DNA from: Streptomyces sp. 378
GTDB lineage: Bacteria > Actinomycetota > Actinomycetes > Streptomycetales > Streptomycetaceae
Assembly: GCF_030124145.1 (NCBI RefSeq)
Contig: NZ_JASKMS010000030.1
Location: 43,297-107,296, forward strand
Direction: 5' to 3'
DNA length: 64,000 nt
The notes under the pieces were generated by a model, which saw only the letters and a list, made by a program, of their open reading frames with translations, had not been told where the DNA came from and searched no databases. The translations under genes and the position numbers were made by a program. Within the stretch, counting starts at the first letter, position 1, and each line of letters opens with the position of its first letter. Shown here piece by piece: positions 8,508 through 17,057 of the stretch.

Positions 8508-8956
8508 AAACCGTTCTTCAGGCGTCCATGTGGTCTACATCGCTGCTGTTTATGCAGGTGGGGCCTTTGTGGTCCAGGCGCATCGATGGTGTTGGTGACA
8601 GCAACGTGACACGTGATGGGTCACTGAGGCCCCTGCCGGGCAGATGATGGCGGGGGCTTCAGCTTTCCTGAGGAGCGAGCGTCCGCTCCTCGATCCTGCT
8701 GCGGCGTCTGCAAACGCCTCCTTGAGGGCCCACAACCGGCGCCGCCGCCGGGGCACCCACTCGACCCGGACGCCAGCTCGTTGGTGCCCTGTCCTACAGC
8801 CGTCGAGAGGCGCCGCACTGGGGGTGAAGCAACCTGAACCAAGATGTCGGTCTCTGTGCCGCGGAATGATCGGCCGGTGTCAGATCCAGGGTGCTCCGGG
8901 AGCTGGCACTGAGCATGCTCTGTGTTTCTGGGGGAGGGGCTGTGACGGGCGCGAGA
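8508..8956. other. Unassigned stretch among relics
   Basis: About 450 bases with no frame that combines codon bias, a ribosome site and a recognisable family. It may contain further scrambled fragments. Confidence 0.4.
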
Positions 8957-9180
8957 ATGGGTGGGTGCTGTCCCGGGTCCGGGGTCTGACTCTTGACTGT
9001 CCGACCGAAGTGTCCCGATAGGGGCCTGCCGATCGTTGTGGCGTCCTCACGATTCTGACCGCCCGAGGTGGCCTGGTACCGGCAACGCGACGCGCGGTCG
9101 GACCGGAAGGAGAACGGGCAGGTCCAGTACATCGACCATGTCCTCCGGTACGCCGCCTGCTCCGCAGGCCCGTCGTCGTC
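8957..9180 (+). mobile_element. IS110 left-end remnant, second copy
   Basis: Aligned with 7437-7730, this copy shares the whole noncoding left end and the first bases of the transposase gene, but lacks about 65 bases in the middle. The deletion joins GTGTC to GTGTC, a short direct repeat present at both edges in the longer copy. The start codon and reading frame are lost, and similarity ends near 9180. Confidence 0.75.
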
Positions 9181-9210
9181 CCCGAAAAGCCCACGAACTC
9201 CCACGACAGA

Positions 9211-9234
9211 GGGCCGTCAGCAAGCTGACGGCCC
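9211..9234. terminator. Strong GC hairpin
   Basis: GGGCCGTCAGC (9211-9221) pairs perfectly with GCTGACGGCCC (9224-9234). It lies downstream of the minus-strand desulfurase gene and its adjoining relic. No long T-run is present. Confidence 0.55.
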
Positions 9235-9324
9235 CTCAGGAACGATCGAGGCTGGTGATGCGCTGGCCCGATACAGCCACCCGTCCGCGCTTGCCTCCGG
9301 CCGTTCCCGCACCAGCCATGGAGA

Positions 9325-9500
9325 CTATTCCGCGGGCGCCGCGTCGGAGACGGCGACGCCGGCTTGGCGGAAGTCGTCCAGAGCCGCGGACGTGGTGTCC
9401 GGGGCGACCCCGACGGAGTAGTCCAGGCGTACGCGTGCACGGAAGCCGGCCTTCACGGCGTCCAGGGTGATGGAGCGGTGCGGGTTGACCATCCGGCAGT
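9325..9500 (-). pseudogene. Nicotinamidase-like cysteine hydrolase, C-terminal fragment
   Basis: The minus-strand translation ends TLDAVKAGFRARVRLDYS, VGVAPDTTSAALDDFRQAGVAV, closely matching the C-terminal 48 residues of the intact gene at 21172-21762. The catalytic Asp, Lys and Cys regions are absent, so this is a dead 3' fragment of a paralogue or ancestral duplicate. Confidence 0.75.
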
Positions 9501-9555
9501 CCCTCAGTGTGATGGCTGGAGAGGTTCGGTGGCCGTCGCTGGGGACCACGGTGGT

Positions 9556-11115
9556 TCAGGTGGTGGTCTGCTGCAGCCGGCGCAGCGAGTGGACCAACTG
9601 GTCCACCTCCTGTGGCGTGTTGTAGAGGGCTAGGGAGGCGCGCGCTGCGTCCTCCAGTCCGTAGTGGCGCAGGGCGGGCTGGGCGCAGTGGTGGCCGGCT
9701 CGGATGGCGATCCCGTCCCGGTCGAGCCAGTCGGCGATCTCCGTCGGGTGGTGCCCGGCGAGGGTGAAGGTCAGGACGGCGACTCTGCCGGGCGCGGAGC
9801 CGAGGATCTCCAGGCTTGGGAGGGTGGTCAGAGCCTGCTGGGCGTAGCTGATCAGATCCGCCTCGTATGTAGCAACGGCCTCGCGGTCGAAGGAGGTCAG
9901 CCAGTTCAGGGCTGCCAGCAGCCCGATGACTCCTGCGATGTGGCCGGTGCCGGCTTCGAATCGGTGTGGGACGGGTGCGTAGGTGGTCCGTCCGAAGTCC
10001 ACCGATTCGATCATGTTGCCGCCACCTTGCCAGGGCCGCATGCCTTGCAGGACTTCCGGCTTGGCGTACAGCGCTCCGATGCCGGTGGGAGCGAACACCT
10101 TGTGCCCGGAGAAGGTGTAGAAGTCGGCGTCCAGGTCCTGGACATCCACCGGGAAGTGAGCGATCGCCTGGGCCCCGTCCACCAGTACTTTGGCGCTGTG
10201 GCGGTGGGCCAGTGCCGTCATCTCCCTCACCGGGGGCACGGTGCCCAGGACGTTGGATGCGTGGCTGAGTGCGACGAGCTGGGTACGGAAGGAGAGCAGG
10301 TCGGCGTAGGCGTGCTGGTCGATCTGTCCGTCCGGCAGGAGCGGAATGGGCACCACCCGGGCCCGCCGCTCCTTGGCGATCTGCTGCCAGGGCACGATGT
10401 TGGAGTGGTGCTCCAGCGCGGAGACGAGAATCTCGTCGCCGGGGCCGAGGTTGTCCCGCCCCCAGCTCTGTGCCACGAGGTTGATCGCTTCGGTGGTGCC
10501 GCGGACGAAGACGACGCTGTCCGGTGCGGGCGCACCGAGCAGGCGGGCGACCGCGGCACGGCCCTCCTCATAGAGGTCGGTGGCTTCCCGTGCCATGGTG
10601 TGCGCACCACGGTGGATGTTGGAGTTGGCGCCGGCGTAGTAGGCGCTCAACGCCTCGATGACCTGGCGGGGCTTTTGTGTGGTGGCGCCGTTGTCCAGCC
10701 AGACCAGGGGATGCCCGTTGACCGTACGGTGCAGGACGGGAATGTCTTGGCGCGCCATGTCCGGGGAGAAGACGCCGTGCTGGCTGCGGGCCACGCGCGG
10801 TTGCTCCGCAGAGGCTTGGGCGGAAGACGTCCGACCCGCCATGGCTGCCGGGGTGGCATGCCCGGCGGGGGCGGTTGAGGCTGTCTGTGCAGGCATGGCC
10901 TGGACGGTATGCGCCGTATGGCCGGACTCGGTGACCCGCCGTGGCGGGGCGGTCGGTAGGGGATTGCCTCCCGGCCCGGCGGGGCCGGGCTGCCCGGCCG
11001 GGGCGGCGGGTTCTGTGGAGGCGGGTGGGGCCGGATACCCGGCTGGGGCCACCGGAGCCGTATGCGCTCGGGAGGGCTTGGGGGTTTTGCGCCCCGCAGG
11101 CTCAGGAGTAGTCAT
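9556..11115 (-). CDS. Cysteine desulfurase, Family 2 encapsulin cargo
   Basis: A 519-residue SufS-type, PLP-dependent cysteine desulfurase that takes sulfur from cysteine as an enzyme persulfide. The catalytic core (from about residue 116) has SALEHHSN, the PLP lysine in SGHKVF (K339) and the active-site cysteine in RAGHHCAQP (C477). Residues 1-115 form a low-complexity Pro/Ala/Gly/Thr extension absent from ordinary SufS. In known encapsulin systems such disordered extensions load the enzyme into the shell. The ATG lies 14 bases inside the upstream shell gene, so the two are translationally coupled. No sufBCD genes are nearby, so it is not part of a SUF operon. Confidence 0.93.
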   Translation of the reverse strand: MTTPEPAGRKTPKPSRAHTAPVAPAGYPAPPASTEPAAPAGQPGPAGPGGNPLPTAPPRRVTESGHTAHTVQAMPAQTASTAPAGHATPAAMAGRTSSAQASAEQPRVARSQHGVFSPDMARQDIPVLHRTVNGHPLVWLDNGATTQKPRQVIEALSAYYAGANSNIHRGAHTMAREATDLYEEGRAAVARLLGAPAPDSVVFVRGTTEAINLVAQSWGRDNLGPGDEILVSALEHHSNIVPWQQIAKERRARVVPIPLLPDGQIDQHAYADLLSFRTQLVALSHASNVLGTVPPVREMTALAHRHSAKVLVDGAQAIAHFPVDVQDLDADFYTFSGHKVFAPTGIGALYAKPEVLQGMRPWQGGGNMIESVDFGRTTYAPVPHRFEAGTGHIAGVIGLLAALNWLTSFDREAVATYEADLISYAQQALTTLPSLEILGSAPGRVAVLTFTLAGHHPTEIADWLDRDGIAIRAGHHCAQPALRHYGLEDAARASLALYNTPQEVDQLVHSLRRLQQTTT

Positions 11116-12487
11116 GGTACTTGGACACCTCGACGTTCTGGAGTACGGCGGTGGCGTCCTCCACCAGGACTGCGGCGTTGAAGTAGGCCGTCATCAGGTA
11201 TGAGTTGATGCCCTTTTGGTCCATGCCCATGTTCCGCATGGCCAGGCCCGGTTCCACCTCGTCGGCCACCTTCGACGGGCGCAGCCCCACCACGCCCTGC
11301 TCGGCTTCCCCTAGCCGCATCAGCAGGATCTCGGTTGTACCCATGCCGGCCCGGCCCGAGAAACGCACCTTGTCCGAGGGCAACATGGGCACGCCGCGCC
11401 AGGTCAGCAGCGGGCTGCCGAACCGGGTGTCCATCAGCGGGGGCACTCCCCGCCGGGTACATTCCCGCGCGAAGGCGGCGATCGCCCGGGGATGAGCGAG
11501 GAAGTACGCCGGATGCTTCCAGACCCTGATCAGCAGCTCGTCCAAGTCGTCCGGGGTGGGCGCCCCCGTGCGCGCCTGCACGCGCTGCCCGGGAGCGACG
11601 TTGTGGAACAGTCCGAATTCCGGGTGGTTGAGCATCATCGCCTCTTGGCGCTCGCGCAGCGCCTGGATGGTCAGATCGGCCTGGGACCGGGTCTGGTCCA
11701 TGGGCTCGTTGTAGAGGTCGGCGACGCGGCTGTGCACGCGCAGCACGGTCTGGGCCAGAGTCATGTGGTACTCGCGCGGGGTGTCCTCGTACTCGACGTA
11801 CGTTCCCGGCAGGTCCGGCTCGCCCACATGACCCGAGGCCAGTTCCACCGGCACCTCAGAGCCCGGCTCGGGCGCGCCGTCAGCGGTGTAGTGCTCCAGC
11901 GCTGCTCGCAGTTGTTCGTCGCGGTCGGTGAGCCGGGACAGCTCACCGCGGCCCAGACACAGTGCCACACCGGGGGTCAGCGCCTTGACGTGGTGGGGCA
12001 TGGGCGCGCTGCGGGTCCAGGATGCGGGGTCGAAGAACTGGCCGTCGCCGATGACCTCCAGTACGGCTTCATCGCCATAGCGGCCCGTGACCCGCTTCTC
12101 CGCCTTGCCGTGCACGATCACCCACAGCTGCTCGCAGGGCTCGTCCTCCGTGGCCAGGACCTGCCCGGGCTCGAAGGCGACGGTGGTGAACGAGCCGGCC
12201 AGTTCGGTGAGCAGGGCGGAATCAGCTTCCCGCAGGTAGGGCAGCTCACGCAGATCCTCTGCGACGATGCGGGGGGTGCCGTTCTCGCTGTAGCTACTGA
12301 TGCGGTCGTCACCCAGGACGAAGGTACGGCGGCGGTTCACACGGTAGACACCGGACTCGACGTCCACCCACGGCAACGCACGCAGCAGATAGCGCGGAGT
12401 GATCGCCCGCATCTGCGGCCGGGTCTTGGTGGTGGTGGCCAACTGCCGTGCGGCATCGGGGCTGAGGCTCTGCTGGTAGTCATTCAT
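11102..12487 (-). CDS. Family 2 encapsulin shell protein with cNMP-binding-like insertion
   Basis: A 461-residue HK97-fold shell protein. The N-arm (SPDAARQLATTTKTRPQM, then ITPRYLLRALPWVDVESGVY) and the region after residue 225 (YVEYEDTPREYHMTLAQTVL, FGLFHNVAPGQRVQ, APTPDDLDELLIRVWKHPAY, FFAREC-type segment, GSPLLTWRGVPMLPSDKV) match SrpI/EshA/MMP1-type shells. Between them (about 85-205) is a cyclic-nucleotide-binding-like domain (FEPGQVLATEDEPCEQLWVIV, LEVIGDGQFFDPASW). By the usual scheme that insertion marks Family 2B, whereas desulfurase cargo is best known from Family 2A. AGGAGGT sits 4 bases before ATG 12487. Often misannotated as a Crp/Fnr regulator; no HTH is present. Confidence 0.92.
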   Translation of the reverse strand: MNDYQQSLSPDAARQLATTTKTRPQMRAITPRYLLRALPWVDVESGVYRVNRRRTFVLGDDRISSYSENGTPRIVAEDLRELPYLREADSALLTELAGSFTTVAFEPGQVLATEDEPCEQLWVIVHGKAEKRVTGRYGDEAVLEVIGDGQFFDPASWTRSAPMPHHVKALTPGVALCLGRGELSRLTDRDEQLRAALEHYTADGAPEPGSEVPVELASGHVGEPDLPGTYVEYEDTPREYHMTLAQTVLRVHSRVADLYNEPMDQTRSQADLTIQALRERQEAMMLNHPEFGLFHNVAPGQRVQARTGAPTPDDLDELLIRVWKHPAYFLAHPRAIAAFARECTRRGVPPLMDTRFGSPLLTWRGVPMLPSDKVRFSGRAGMGTTEILLMRLGEAEQGVVGLRPSKVADEVEPGLAMRNMGMDQKGINSYLMTAYFNAAVLVEDATAVLQNVEVSKYHDYS

Positions 12488-12978
12488 CGTGACCTCCTGG
12501 CCGGACTGCGGGGATCCGTGCACCGCCACGATCACCGGTGCGATCACCCGGCCACAACCGGGCATGTGCCTCCGTCAGTCCTGAACTCTTCGAACGGTGA
12601 ACGGAAATACCTCTCCCGTACACGCACACCCACCCTCCAGGCACGCCTGCCACCAAATGCCGATAAACGCGACAGTCGCCAGAAAAACAGCGAAGGCGCC
12701 CCGCCCGGACAGTAATTTTTTCAACCTGCACAATCGACCGGATTTAATCGATCCGATAAAGATTGAATTCATCTAATTACATCTCGCGTTCGCGCCCTTC
12801 TTGGCGGCTAGCTGGCCGCGGGGCGCGTGGCGCTCAGGGGCGCTCGGATAGCGCTCGCTGAGTGGTGGAGGCGCTTCTGCACGCCCTATGCACTGTACTG
12901 CGGCGAAGGAAAGGATCTAGGAAATGCCGGGGTCTCCGGCAGATGGCATGTGCCGACGGTGCCGCAGGCTCGGTCGGC
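12488..12978. promoter_or_regulatory. Divergent control region with AT-rich block
   Basis: This 490-base gap separates the encapsulin operon (leftward) from the hydrolase gene (rightward). Bases 12712-12790 are strikingly AT-rich for this genome (runs such as AATTTTTTC, GATTTAATCGATCCGATAAAG, TCTAATTACATC) and contain overlapping GAT/ATC half-sites, suggesting promoter and operator sequence. A minus-strand frame of 65 codons from ATG 12772 could encode a one-helix peptide, but it has no ribosome site and is not called. Good ribosome-site sequence (GAAGGAAAGG) at 12904 precedes an ATG at 12924 that is out of frame with the hydrolase. Confidence 0.5.
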
Positions 12979-14835
12979 GTGAGCGAGAGGACGGGCATCG
13001 TGAGCCACCCGCACAACGATGGGGTCAGCACCTTCACGGCAGCGCAGCTGAGCCGGGTCGCCCAGCACGGCATCTACACGTCACCCACGTCGCTCGACCC
13101 AGCCGCCACTCACCTTGCCGAGGCGCTGATCGCCACCCTGGACGGCACGGCTGAACAGCCGGTGCTGCCTCCTGACCTGCAGAGGGTGGTGGAGCAGGTT
13201 CAGCAGAGGGCGAGCATCGGCTTTCCCCAGATCGCTGCCGAAGACGGGGTGCGGCTGTCGGCGCACACGATCAAACTGAACACGGACGAGCCCCGTCCGG
13301 TGGTGATCGTGCCGTCGGGCTGGACGCCGTTCGGCTGGGGCCTGTTCGAGTACACCTACCTCCAGTTGGCGCTGCGCGGCTACCACGTACTGGCCTACAC
13401 CCCTCGTGGGCTCGGCCTCACGATGTCCGTGCCCGGTAAGGGCTACGTGGATGGCCCGTTCACCTCCGGGGGGACGATCGACGTGGCCGGGCCCAAGGAC
13501 TGGGCCGATGGCTCGACCGTCATCGACTACGCGCAGCAGCACTTCAATCCCAGCCGGATCGCCTTCCTAGGCGAGTCGTACGGTTCGGGGATCAGCCAGT
13601 TGGTCGCGGCGCACGATCCCAAGGGGCGTGTGGCCGCGGTCGTGGCCCTGAGCACGTGGGGCGACCTGGCGGCGAGTCTCTACCAGTACGACACCCGGCA
13701 TCTGGCGGCGGTGACCGCCCTGGTCAAGTTCACCGGTGGTCCGGTCGAGCGGAAGTTCGACGCGGCCACCCAGCAGATCCTGGCGGACTTCCAGGCCGGC
13801 CGGAACCTCGACAAGGTCGTGGAGTGGGGCCAGGAGCGGGCGCCGTCATGTTACGCCGACACGACCAACGCCCGCGCCGTTCCCACGTTCTTCTCCAACA
13901 CCTGGCACGAGACGTTGTTCGCAGCCAACCAGGTCATCGAGCACTTCAACGGCCTGACCGTGCCCAAGCACCTGAACCTGTGGATCGGCGACCACGCCGC
14001 ACCCGAGGGCGCCGGTCTGACCATCCCGTTCAGCGGGCCGAACCTGCCGGTCGAGGAGGCGTTCGCCTGGCTGGACCACCACGTGCTCGGGATCGACAAC
14101 GAGGTGCCCACCTGGTCCCCGGTCACCAGCCAGATCATGTTCACGTACGAGACCCGGACCGATCCGCAGACCGGAAACACCGAGATCGTCACACCGGCTG
14201 CCCGCGAGTCCAGCCCGTCCTGGCAGGACGTCACCACCGACACGGAGCTGTGGTATCTGAAGGCCACCGCATCGGAAGAGGGTGACGGCGGTCTGGGCAG
14301 GGAACCGGAAACGGGCTGGGAGCGGGAGTTCACCGCCGGGCAGCCGACCGAGGCCAAGGCAGCGGACGCCGTCATGACGAGCGGCCAGGCCGAATGGAAC
14401 GGCACCCCGAAGATCTACGTCACGGAGAAGTTCGACCGACAGAACCTCGCGGTCTGGACGAGCGATCCGATCCCGGCCGGCAGTCAGGGTGGCGTGGCCC
14501 GCCGGATCCGCGGCATCTGTGAGCTCACGCTGTCCGTGCGCAGCACGGCCCCCTCCACGACCCTGGTGGCCTACCTGTTCGACGTCGGCCCGGACAGCAT
14601 GGCCCGCATCATCACCCACGAGCCCCTCACCCTCACCGGCCTGGCACCCGACCAGGACCGCAATGCCACCTGGAAGCTGCAGGCCGCCGGCTACGACCTG
14701 CCCCCGGACCACCGGCTGATGCTGGTCGTCACCAGCAGGGACGACCTCTACTCGTTCGCGAGCGTCGACGGCAGCACCACAACGATCACCTCCCCCCACG
14801 GCAGCGCCGCAAGCCTGGCGTTGCCCCTGGGCTGA
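12979..14835 (+). CDS. CocE/NonD-type (X-Pro dipeptidyl-peptidase S15) hydrolase
   Basis: An alpha/beta hydrolase of about 618 residues with the S15/CocE layout. The nucleophile elbow is GESYGSG in the N-terminal half. FGWGLFEYTYLQLALRGYHV and GKGYVDGPFTSGGTIDV are core segments, and WIGDHAAPEG carries the likely Asp/His region. A C-terminal jelly-roll (PepX_C) follows (IPAGSQGGVARRIRG, LVAYLFDVGPDSMARII). Known members cleave Xaa-Pro dipeptides or acyl esters. No signal peptide is seen, so it is probably cytoplasmic. GTG 12979 is taken as start; GTG 13000, with GAGAGG upstream, is equally possible. Confidence 0.85.
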   Translation: MSERTGIVSHPHNDGVSTFTAAQLSRVAQHGIYTSPTSLDPAATHLAEALIATLDGTAEQPVLPPDLQRVVEQVQQRASIGFPQIAAEDGVRLSAHTIKLNTDEPRPVVIVPSGWTPFGWGLFEYTYLQLALRGYHVLAYTPRGLGLTMSVPGKGYVDGPFTSGGTIDVAGPKDWADGSTVIDYAQQHFNPSRIAFLGESYGSGISQLVAAHDPKGRVAAVVALSTWGDLAASLYQYDTRHLAAVTALVKFTGGPVERKFDAATQQILADFQAGRNLDKVVEWGQERAPSCYADTTNARAVPTFFSNTWHETLFAANQVIEHFNGLTVPKHLNLWIGDHAAPEGAGLTIPFSGPNLPVEEAFAWLDHHVLGIDNEVPTWSPVTSQIMFTYETRTDPQTGNTEIVTPAARESSPSWQDVTTDTELWYLKATASEEGDGGLGREPETGWEREFTAGQPTEAKAADAVMTSGQAEWNGTPKIYVTEKFDRQNLAVWTSDPIPAGSQGGVARRIRGICELTLSVRSTAPSTTLVAYLFDVGPDSMARIITHEPLTLTGLAPDQDRNATWKLQAAGYDLPPDHRLMLVVTSRDDLYSFASVDGSTTTITSPHGSAASLALPLG

Positions 14836-14847
14836 CCTGGTCCCCCG

Positions 14848-14880
14848 GGAAGGGGCGGCCCTCGCGCCCGCCCCCTTCCA
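14848..14880 (+). terminator. Terminator hairpin after the hydrolase gene
   Basis: GGAAGGGGCGG pairs with CCGCCCCCTTCC (one bulged base) around a short loop, 12 bases after the stop codon. Confidence 0.6.
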
Positions 14881-14921
14881 GGCCCAGCACCCAGGGCACC
14901 GTCACGTAGTCTCCCGGGCGA

Positions 14922-15323
14922 TTACCTCAGGGTGGCGCATGTCCATACCCGCCCAGGCTGCTGATCGGGCCCCGTACCGGTGGTCGGGGGAGTCGCCTCT
15001 GCCGCCACGTCCGTCCTCGGCCCCGCCACCGCATCGTTGTCGGTGACGTTCACCGCAGCTCGCTCCGACCAGGCCCGGGAAGTCATGTCCGGTTTGGGGT
15101 CGTTGGTGATCCTGTGGGTGGCGGTGTTGTAGCGGAGGTACCGGCTGCTGCGGAAGATGTACAGGTCCGTGCTGCTGCCGGGGATCGCCGGTTCCAGACC
15201 GTCCTCGCCATCGACGAACACCAGCATCAGCTCGGCGGGTGTCAGCAACCCCAACGCGCTCTCGCCCAACCGGCCGCCCCGGCCCGTCCACCGCACCTGC
15301 CCTGCGCGGGTGACCTCCCGCAT
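14922..15323 (-). CDS. Hypothetical protein with one hemopexin-like repeat
   Basis: A 133-residue frame with good third-position GC. Its centre, TDLYIFRSSRYLRYNTATHR followed by ITNDPKPDMTSRAW, resembles a single hemopexin repeat (FRGxxYLRYDTAT...I.xxW). Real hemopexin domains need four such blades, so this is either a fragment or a different small protein. The ATG at 15323 lacks a strong ribosome site; the frame is open further upstream to 15599 in less convincing sequence. It lies just downstream of ureD on the same strand. Function unknown. Confidence 0.4.
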   Translation of the reverse strand: MREVTRAGQVRWTGRGGRLGESALGLLTPAELMLVFVDGEDGLEPAIPGSSTDLYIFRSSRYLRYNTATHRITNDPKPDMTSRAWSERAAVNVTDNDAVAGPRTDVAAEATPPTTGTGPDQQPGRVWTCATLR

Positions 15324-15457
15324 GACCCGCAGCTCATGACCACTGCTTGCGGAACCGAAGTCGACCTGTTGCCTCCGTCTTTCTGGAGGAGAGCGAACTC
15401 TGTCCCGGCCGCGCTGAGCGGCCGAAGCGACCAACGGCTGGTGGGGGAGGGCGGTGA

Positions 15458-16333
15458 TCATGCCCCGGACCAACCACGCTGCCTTCCGAGGGCATGCGCG
15501 TGCGCCTCGTCGAGGAGCTGGCGCAGTACGGAGGAGGTCGGTGCCACGGCTGTAGCGAGCAGAGCCGGCCCCTCGGCCAGCGGCGCGAGGAGGGCGCACC
15601 CGCCCTTGGAGTGCTCTCGGAGCAGGACGGGCTCCGGGCGGGCGTCCAGGCCGGGGCCGACGAGCAGAAGCTGGCCGACGGCGCGGTTGCCGTTCAGGAC
15701 GGCCGGGCCGTCCCAGCCGGGTTCCGGGCTGCCGTAAGCCGTGTGCTGGTCGAGCAGCGTGCGTCCAGCACGGCGGACCAGAATCCGGCTGACGAGGTGT
15801 CCTGGTTCCTCGTCGGCCCTGCCCAGGAGCTGCTCTTCCCGCAGGACCAGCTGTGCGGTGGCGTCGAGTTCAACGGTGTAGCTCTGGCGCAGGTTGCTGC
15901 CCGCGGCGCTGATCAGCGGCTGCGGCAGCCAGCGCAGGATGGCGTGCTCTGCGACGGAGAGCCGTACGTCGTAGGTGGCCGGGGCGGTGGTGGGGCCGCG
16001 CAGGGCGAGCGTGGCGGCGGCCGTGGTGACCTCCAGTTCGGCCCGGTCCTCGGCGGTGATGTCGAGGGACAGCCGGTCGCCGCCGAGCGGGGCGCTCATC
16101 GCGCCGATGATCCCCACCGTGGCCGCGTTGCCGTCGCTGCGCAGGCGCCGCAGGTGGAAAGGACCGTCGCTGCGCAACTGCGGGAGGGTGGTGACGCGTC
16201 CGTTGTGCGCGGCGCGGATCCGGGCCGTGGCACGTACACCGTCTGGGTGGCCGGCCGGCTCCTGCGCGCCGGGTGGGGGATTGCTGACGTCGGACGTGGC
16301 TCGGGTGGAGGCAAGTCGGGTGGCGGGGCTCAT
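15458..16333 (-). CDS. ureD: Urease accessory protein UreD
   Basis: A 291-residue UreD/UreH scaffold protein, which with UreF and UreG delivers nickel to apo-urease. Recognisable segments are LRSDGPFHLRRL, NAATVGIIGAMSAPLGGDRL, LRWLPQPLISAAGSNLRQSY and LVSRILVRRAGRTLLDQH. The first 35 residues are a polar extension. Its ATG overlaps the ureG stop as ATGA (16330-16333), so it is co-translated. It is the last gene of the urease operon. Confidence 0.9.
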   Translation of the reverse strand: MSPATRLASTRATSDVSNPPPGAQEPAGHPDGVRATARIRAAHNGRVTTLPQLRSDGPFHLRRLRSDGNAATVGIIGAMSAPLGGDRLSLDITAEDRAELEVTTAAATLALRGPTTAPATYDVRLSVAEHAILRWLPQPLISAAGSNLRQSYTVELDATAQLVLREEQLLGRADEEPGHLVSRILVRRAGRTLLDQHTAYGSPEPGWDGPAVLNGNRAVGQLLLVGPGLDARPEPVLLREHSKGGCALLAPLAEGPALLATAVAPTSSVLRQLLDEAHAHALGRQRGWSGA

Positions 16334-17019
16334 ACGGTTGCCCCGGCGCGCCACCGGGTGAGGTGGCCGGTCACCCAGTCGGCGACTTCGTGGATGCCGT
16401 CGTCGGAGGTGAGGCTGGTGAAGATGACGGGAAGGTCGCCGCGTTGTCGTTTCGCGTCGGCGGCCATGGCGTCCAGGTCGGCGCCGACGTACGGGGCGAG
16501 GTCGGTCTTGTTGACGAGGAGGAGGTCGGCGGTGGTGATGCCGGGGCCGCCCTTGCGGGGGATGTCGTCGCCGCTGGCCACGTCAATGACGAAAATCTGT
16601 ACGTCGACGAGGCCCTTGGAGAAGGTGGCGGTCAGGTTGTCACCACCGGACTCGACGAGCACCAGGTCGAGGGGGTGGAGGGTCTCTTCCAGGTGCTCGA
16701 CGGCTTCCAGGTTGGCGGAGATGTCGTCGCGGATCGCGGTGTGCGGGCAGGCGCCGGTCTCGACGGCGGTGATCCGCTCGGGCGGCAGGACGGCTTCGCG
16801 CAGCAGGTACTCGGCGTCCTCGCGGGTGTAGATGTCATTGGTGACAGCGGCGATGCACCAGCGGTCGCGCAGCGTGCGGCAGAGCGCGGCGACGGTCGCG
16901 GTCTTGCCGGAGCCGACAGGCCCGCCCAGGCCGACGCGCAGGGCGCGACGGCTGCCGTCGGGCCGGGTCGCCGAAGCGCCGGGAATGTGCTGGTGAGGCA
17001 GCGAGTGGTCGAGGTGCAT
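16330..17019 (-). CDS. ureG: Urease accessory GTPase UreG
   Basis: A 229-residue SIMIBI-class GTPase with P-loop GPVGSGKT, AVTNDIYTREDAEYLL, the metal-binding CPHTAIRDD motif (Cys-Pro-His), ESGGDNLTATFSKGL and guanine-specificity NKTD. GTP hydrolysis drives nickel insertion into urease together with UreF and UreD. The N-terminal His-containing tail (MHLDHSLPHQHIPG) is a short version of the His-rich tails seen in some UreG. It lies 38 bases after ureF and overlaps ureD. No ureE is present, so the tail may contribute to nickel handling. Confidence 0.95.
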   Translation of the reverse strand: MHLDHSLPHQHIPGASATRPDGSRRALRVGLGGPVGSGKTATVAALCRTLRDRWCIAAVTNDIYTREDAEYLLREAVLPPERITAVETGACPHTAIRDDISANLEAVEHLEETLHPLDLVLVESGGDNLTATFSKGLVDVQIFVIDVASGDDIPRKGGPGITTADLLLVNKTDLAPYVGADLDAMAADAKRQRGDLPVIFTSLTSDDGIHEVADWVTGHLTRWRAGATV

Positions 17020-17057
17020 GGCAACTCCGTTGCGAAGCGCAGTCGATCGGGTGGTGG

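Noticed and set aside
2711..12487. Terpene cyclase as a cargo of the encapsulin
   Set aside because: Family 2B shells can carry terpene cyclases, but this cyclase lacks a disordered extension, lies 6-10 kb away beyond relics, and the desulfurase is directly coupled to the shell gene.
11102..12487. Crp/Fnr-type transcription regulator
   Set aside because: Only the nucleotide-binding-like insertion resembles Crp; there is no HTH and the flanking sequence is HK97 shell protein.
12575..12772. 65-residue one-helix peptide upstream of the encapsulin gene
   Set aside because: ATG without ribosome site, AT-rich codons unlike the genome, and location in a likely promoter region.
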